Source of the DNA: an uncultured Lysobacteraceae bacterium
GTDB taxonomy: Bacteria > Pseudomonadota > Gammaproteobacteria > Xanthomonadales > Xanthomonadaceae
Reading direction: 5' to 3'
DNA: 9,350 nucleotides
NCBI GenBank assembly: GCA_946480825.1
Contig: CAMLLG010000108.1
Coordinates: forward strand, 1 to 9,350
Each line of letters begins with the position of its first letter. Position 1 is the stretch's first letter. Of the stretch, positions 6,403 through 9,350 are shown in pieces. A model generated the notes under the pieces. It did not search any database, had not been told where the DNA came from, and saw only the letters and a list, made by a program, of their open reading frames with translations. The position numbers and the translations under genes are program-made.

Positions 6403-6453
6403 CGACAGCGCCCTGACGCCCGGCGCCCGGAATCCCCACTGGAGAATGCTCTG

Positions 6454-7296
6454 ATGAAGCGACACCTGACCCTCGTGCTGCTGGCCGCATTCGCGCTGGC
6501 CGCATGCAACGGCAAAAAGGAAGAAGAGACCGCCGCGCCGGCCGCCGCGACCGAAGCGCCCGCCGACGACGCGGCGACGCTGGCCGCCGCCGAGGCCGCC
6601 GCGAAGGCGTCGGCCGATCCGAACGCGGCGGCCGCGGAACCCGCCGTCGCTCCGGCCCCGACCGATGCCGCGCCCGCCGCCCCGGTCGCCGCCAACGGCG
6701 CGATCCCGGGCCTCAAGCCCGGTACGGACTACGAGATCATCAAGGGCGGCCAGCCGTTCGAGCCGCTGGCCGGCAAGATCGAGGTGGTGGAAGTCTTCAA
6801 CTACGTCTGCCCGGCCTGCGCCGCGTTCCAGCCGCTGGTGGTGAGCTGGAAGAAGACCCTCGGCCCCGACGTGCGTTTCACCTACGTGCCCGCGGCCTTC
6901 GGCGGCAACTGGGACCAGTACGTCCGCAGCTTCTACGCCGCGCAGACGATGGGCATCCTCGAAAAGGCGCATGAGCGCACCTACGACGCGATCCATCTGG
7001 AAAACCGGCTGAAGGGCGAACGCGGCGACGACAGCGACGCCGAGATCGCGGCGTTCTACGCCCAGTTCGGCGTCGACGCCAAGCAGTTCGCCGGCAACAT
7101 GAAGAGCTTCGCGGTCACCGGCAAGTTCAACAAGGCGCGCCAGTACATCATCCAGCAGCAGGCCAACAGCACGCCGACGCTGATCATCAACGGCAAGTAC
7201 CGGGTGACGGGCCGGACCTGGGAAGATCGCCTGCGCATCGCCGACGCGATCATCGCCCACGAGCGCGCGAACAGCGCGACGCCCGCGACGCCCTGA
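6454..7296 (+). CDS. DsbA-like thiol:disulfide oxidoreductase, predicted lipoprotein with Ala/Pro linker, CPAC active site
   Basis: A 280-residue second DsbA-family protein. The signal peptide ends in the lipobox LAAC (Cys18), predicting a lipoprotein. Residues ~22-85 are low complexity: a short charged KKEEE patch, then Ala/Pro/Glu/Asp-rich sequence that should be an extended tether holding the enzyme domain away from the membrane. The thioredoxin-fold domain begins near GLKPGTDYEIIKGGQPF, with the active site CPAC at 119-122 (VFNYVCPAC) instead of CPHC and the cis-proline loop NSTPTLIINGKY (Pro241). Replacing His by Ala between the cysteines should change redox potential and may make it less oxidising; that is inference from studies of the CXXC dipeptide. 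The body aligns with the preceding protein (KIEVVEVF..., VPAAF, STPTLI.NGKY, EDRLR), so the pair is an old duplication. GGAG at 6441-6444 lies 9 nt before the ATG. Confidence 0.93.
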   Translation: MKRHLTLVLLAAFALAACNGKKEEETAAPAAATEAPADDAATLAAAEAAAKASADPNAAAAEPAVAPAPTDAAPAAPVAANGAIPGLKPGTDYEIIKGGQPFEPLAGKIEVVEVFNYVCPACAAFQPLVVSWKKTLGPDVRFTYVPAAFGGNWDQYVRSFYAAQTMGILEKAHERTYDAIHLENRLKGERGDDSDAEIAAFYAQFGVDAKQFAGNMKSFAVTGKFNKARQYIIQQQANSTPTLIINGKYRVTGRTWEDRLRIADAIIAHERANSATPATP

Positions 7297-7345
7297 CCGC
7301 ACGCGCATCGCCCAGGTGTCGGATCGAGAGATGGAGTCCCCCGGC

Positions 7346-8155
7346 GTGGCCCAAACGGCCGCCGCCGCGTCCACGACGCGGCGTCTGCGGCTGCTGAGCG
7401 CGAACATCCAGGCGGGTTCCAGCACGCGGCGCTACAGCGACTACGCCACCCGCAGCTGGTCGCACGTGCTGCCGCTCGGCGACAAGCGCGCTGCGCTCGA
7501 CACCATTGCCGACCTCGTCGCCCAGCACGACATCGTCGGCCTGCAGGAAAGCGACCCGGGCAGTTGGCGCTCCGGTTTCACCAATCAGACCCACTATCTC
7601 GCCGAGCGCGCGGGCTTCGATTACTGGAGCCACCAGCCCAACCGCAATGTGGGCCTGGCCGCCCCCAACCGCCGGGTCGGCGTGGTCGCGGCCAGCGCCA
7701 ACGCGCTGCTGTCGCGGATGGAGCCGGTCGACGTCGAGGATCACCCGTTGCCGGGCCGCCTGTCCGGCCGCGGCGTGCTGATCGCCCGTTTCGGCCGCGA
7801 TGCCCGCAGCCTGACCGTGGCGGTCGCGCATCTGTCGCTGGGCGCGGGGTCGCGCCGCTCGCAGCTGGCCTTCATCGGCGAGTTGCTGCAGGACCATCCG
7901 AATTCGGTGCTGATGGGCGATTTCAACTGCACCCCGGAACAGCCCGAGATGTCGGTGCTGTTCCAGCGCACCCGGCTGCAGCCGCCGGCCTGCACCGTGC
8001 ACACCTTCCCGAGCTGGCGCCCGCAGCGGGCCATCGACCACATCCTGGTCGGCGATGGTCTGGTCTGCGGCGGCATGCGCGCCATGCCCGCGGCGTGGTC
8101 CGATCATCTCGCGCTGTCGGTGGACCTCGACGTTCCCGAAACGCTGCTGGGCTGA
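7346..8155 (+). CDS. Endonuclease/exonuclease/phosphatase family protein
   Basis: About 269 residues of the EEP (DNase I-like/sphingomyelinase/inositol-phosphatase) fold, which hydrolyses phosphodiester or phosphate-ester bonds with a divalent metal. The active-site blocks are in order: Asn20 in SANIQAG, Glu68 in GLQESD, His162 in VAHLSLGAGSR, Asp192 and Asn194 in MGDFNC, Asp231-His232 in RAIDHILV, and the final Ser-Asp-His at 252-254 in WSDHLAL. No signal peptide is seen, so it is probably cytoplasmic. The substrate (DNA, RNA, lipid or other) cannot be told. The start is uncertain: I prefer GTG at 7346 because GGAG (7333-7336) lies 9 nt before it, as for its neighbours. ATG at 7331 and GTG at 7316 are in frame and would add 5 or 10 residues. 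It follows the second dsbA-like gene by 49 nt and is probably co-transcribed with the pair. Confidence 0.9.
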   Translation: MAQTAAAASTTRRLRLLSANIQAGSSTRRYSDYATRSWSHVLPLGDKRAALDTIADLVAQHDIVGLQESDPGSWRSGFTNQTHYLAERAGFDYWSHQPNRNVGLAAPNRRVGVVAASANALLSRMEPVDVEDHPLPGRLSGRGVLIARFGRDARSLTVAVAHLSLGAGSRRSQLAFIGELLQDHPNSVLMGDFNCTPEQPEMSVLFQRTRLQPPACTVHTFPSWRPQRAIDHILVGDGLVCGGMRAMPAAWSDHLALSVDLDVPETLLG

Positions 8156-8221
8156 TCGCCGTTGTTGCGGTGCGGCATGCGCGGCCCTCCCGTGCGCGCG
8201 CCGATGCCTGCATCCACGATG

Positions 8222-8235
8222 TTGATTTGAGTCAA
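8222..8235. promoter_or_regulatory. FNR/Anr-type binding site upstream of hemN
   Basis: TTGATTTGAGTCAA matches the FNR consensus TTGAT-N4-ATCAA at 9 of 10 defined positions. Its centre is 42 bp before the start codon of hemN. If it acts as a class II site (centred at -41.5), transcription would begin at about 8270. A weak -10-like TAGGCT lies at 8258-8263 (3/6 match). Oxygen-responsive control of hemN by FNR-type regulators is established in other gammaproteobacteria, which supports the call. Confidence 0.8.
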
Positions 8236-8270
8236 TGCGCCCCGGTCGCCGCGCCCCTAGGCTGCGACCC

Positions 8271-9350
8271 ATGATGCCTGCCCTCGCTTTCGACGCCGAC
8301 CTGCTGCGCCGCTACGACCGGCCCGGTCCGCGCTATACGTCCTATCCCACCGCGCCGCAGTTCAGTGCGGAGTTCCGCGAGGACGCGCTGCGGCGCGCGA
8401 TCCAGGACAGCAACGGCGACCCGATTCCGCGCCGGCTGTCGATCTACGTGCACGTGCCGTTCTGTCTCAGCCCGTGTTTCTACTGCGGCTGCAATCGCGT
8501 CATCACCCGCGACAAGACCCGCGCCGACGCCTATCTGACCCATCTGTGCCGCGAGATCGCGGCCATCGCGCCGCTGTTCGACCGCGATCGCGAAGTCATC
8601 CAGCTGCATTTCGGCGGCGGCACCCCGAATTTCCTCACGCCCACGCAACTGCGCTGCACGGTCGATGTGCTGAAGCGGCATTTCCGCTTCAGCGACGCCG
8701 CCGACCGCGACATCTCGATCGAACTCGACCCGCGCACGGTGCTGCCGCAGGACATGGCCGAGCTGGCCATGGCCGGATTCAATCGCGCCAGCCTGGGCGT
8801 GCAGGATTTCGATCCTGCGGTGCAGCAGGCGGTGAATCGCATCCAGGGCGTGGAGCAGACCCGCGCCGTGGTCGATGCCTGCCGCACCCACGGCTTCCGG
8901 TCGGTGAACATCGATCTGATCTACGGCCTGCCCAGCCAGACCATCGACGGATTCCGGCGCACGCTGGAGACGGTGATCGCGATGCGCCCGGACCGCCTCG
9001 CGGTGTACAGCTACGCCCACCTGCCGGACATGTTCAAGGCCCAGCGCCAGCTCGACGCCAGCCTGCTGCCGGACGCCGAAACCAAGCTGGCGCTGCTGCA
9101 GCTGGCGATCGAAACGCTGACCGCCGCGGGCTACGTCTACATCGGCATGGACCACTTCGCCCTGCCCGACGACGAATTGGCCCAGGCCCAGGAACGCGGC
9201 GGCCTGCATCGCAATTTCATGGGCTATACCACGCATGCCGACAGCGACCTGATCGGGCTCGGGGTGAGCGCGATCAGCCACATCGGCGAAAGCTACAGCC
9301 AGAACCCGCGCGACCTGCCGAGCTGGCAGATCGCGCTGGACGAGGGCCGC
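8271..9350 (+). CDS. hemN: Oxygen-independent coproporphyrinogen III oxidase HemN (3' end outside window)
   Basis: The first 360 codons of a radical-SAM enzyme that oxidatively decarboxylates coproporphyrinogen III to protoporphyrinogen IX without oxygen, in cytoplasmic haem synthesis. Diagnostic features are RYTSYPTAPQF at 21-31, YVHVPFC leading into the cluster motif CLSPCFYCGC with Cys65, Cys69 and Cys72 for the 4Fe-4S cluster and Cys74 matching the extra HemN-specific cysteine, GGGTPNFL at 115-122, RASLGVQDFDPAVQQAVNRIQ, NIDLIYGLPSQT, and late in the fragment YIGMDHFALPDDELAQA, HRNFMGYTTHADSDLIGLG and SAISHIG. These, especially CXXXCXXCXC and the HRNFMGYTT region, separate true HemN from HemW-like proteins. 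Family length is ~455-460 residues, so roughly 95-100 are missing. Two ATGs stand in tandem at 8271 and 8274 with only a weak AGG before them. An in-frame ATG at 8235 overlaps the FNR box and is rejected. Confidence 0.96.
   Translation, partial: MMPALAFDADLLRRYDRPGPRYTSYPTAPQFSAEFREDALRRAIQDSNGDPIPRRLSIYVHVPFCLSPCFYCGCNRVITRDKTRADAYLTHLCREIAAIAPLFDRDREVIQLHFGGGTPNFLTPTQLRCTVDVLKRHFRFSDAADRDISIELDPRTVLPQDMAELAMAGFNRASLGVQDFDPAVQQAVNRIQGVEQTRAVVDACRTHGFRSVNIDLIYGLPSQTIDGFRRTLETVIAMRPDRLAVYSYAHLPDMFKAQRQLDASLLPDAETKLALLQLAIETLTAAGYVYIGMDHFALPDDELAQAQERGGLHRNFMGYTTHADSDLIGLGVSAISHIGESYSQNPRDLPSWQIALDEGR

Noticed and set aside
4006..7425. 1139-codon open frame on the minus strand across cytochrome c4 and both dsbA-like genes
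   Set aside because: It is antisense to three well-recognised genes. Its translation is Arg/Gly/Ala-rich with no family features, and it partly coincides with another frame of engB. Long stop-free antisense frames are expected at this GC content.
8235..8273. In-frame upstream ATG start for hemN at 8235
   Set aside because: It overlaps the FNR box, has no ribosome-binding site and would add an Arg/Pro-rich tail not expected in HemN.

Overview
The window is GC-rich, densely packed chromosome. Protein style and gene content point to a gammaproteobacterium of the Xanthomonadaceae/Lysobacteraceae type (Lysobacter, Luteimonas or Xanthomonas relatives). The EngB, endonuclease/phosphatase-like and HemN sequences resemble what I remember of that family, and start codons are usually preceded by GGAG or AGGA at 6-9 nt. 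This assignment is inference; no search was run. I see no CRISPR array, rRNA, tRNA, insertion sequence or phage gene.

Layout. (1) Bases 1-2149, plus strand: the 3' end of a peptide-type ABC transporter solute-binding protein, a VIT/CCC1-family metal transporter, then an OppB/DppB-type permease only 4 nt downstream. A strong GC stem-loop closes this block. (2) Bases 2190-3425, minus strand: a convergent gene for a secreted protein with DUF5648-like repeats and an unassigned beta-rich C-terminal half. It has lower GC than its neighbours and its own promoter-like upstream region. (3) Bases 3653-4021, plus: a small DUF2007 protein with a C-terminal membrane segment. (4) Bases 4053-4673, minus: the ribosome-assembly GTPase EngB (YihA/YsxC). 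It is divergent from (5), a di-haem cytochrome c4 gene (4798-5577) with a near-consensus sigma-70 promoter and a terminator-like hairpin after it. (6) Bases 5758-8155, plus: two tandem DsbA-like lipoproteins with different active sites (CPHC, then CPAC), followed closely by an endonuclease/exonuclease/phosphatase-family protein; probably one transcript. (7) From 8271 to the window edge, plus: oxygen-independent coproporphyrinogen III oxidase HemN, incomplete at its 3' end. A near-perfect FNR/Anr box lies 36 nt before its start codon.

Taken together, 4.7-9.35 kb has a redox and oxygen-response flavour: a c-type cytochrome, periplasmic thiol oxidoreductases and anaerobic haem synthesis. Most of the window is ordinary conserved housekeeping sequence. 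The least explained parts are the secreted DUF5648-like protein, the VIT gene lodged between two transporter genes, the divergent non-identical DsbA pair, and an inverted repeat built around the -35 box of the cytochrome c4 promoter.
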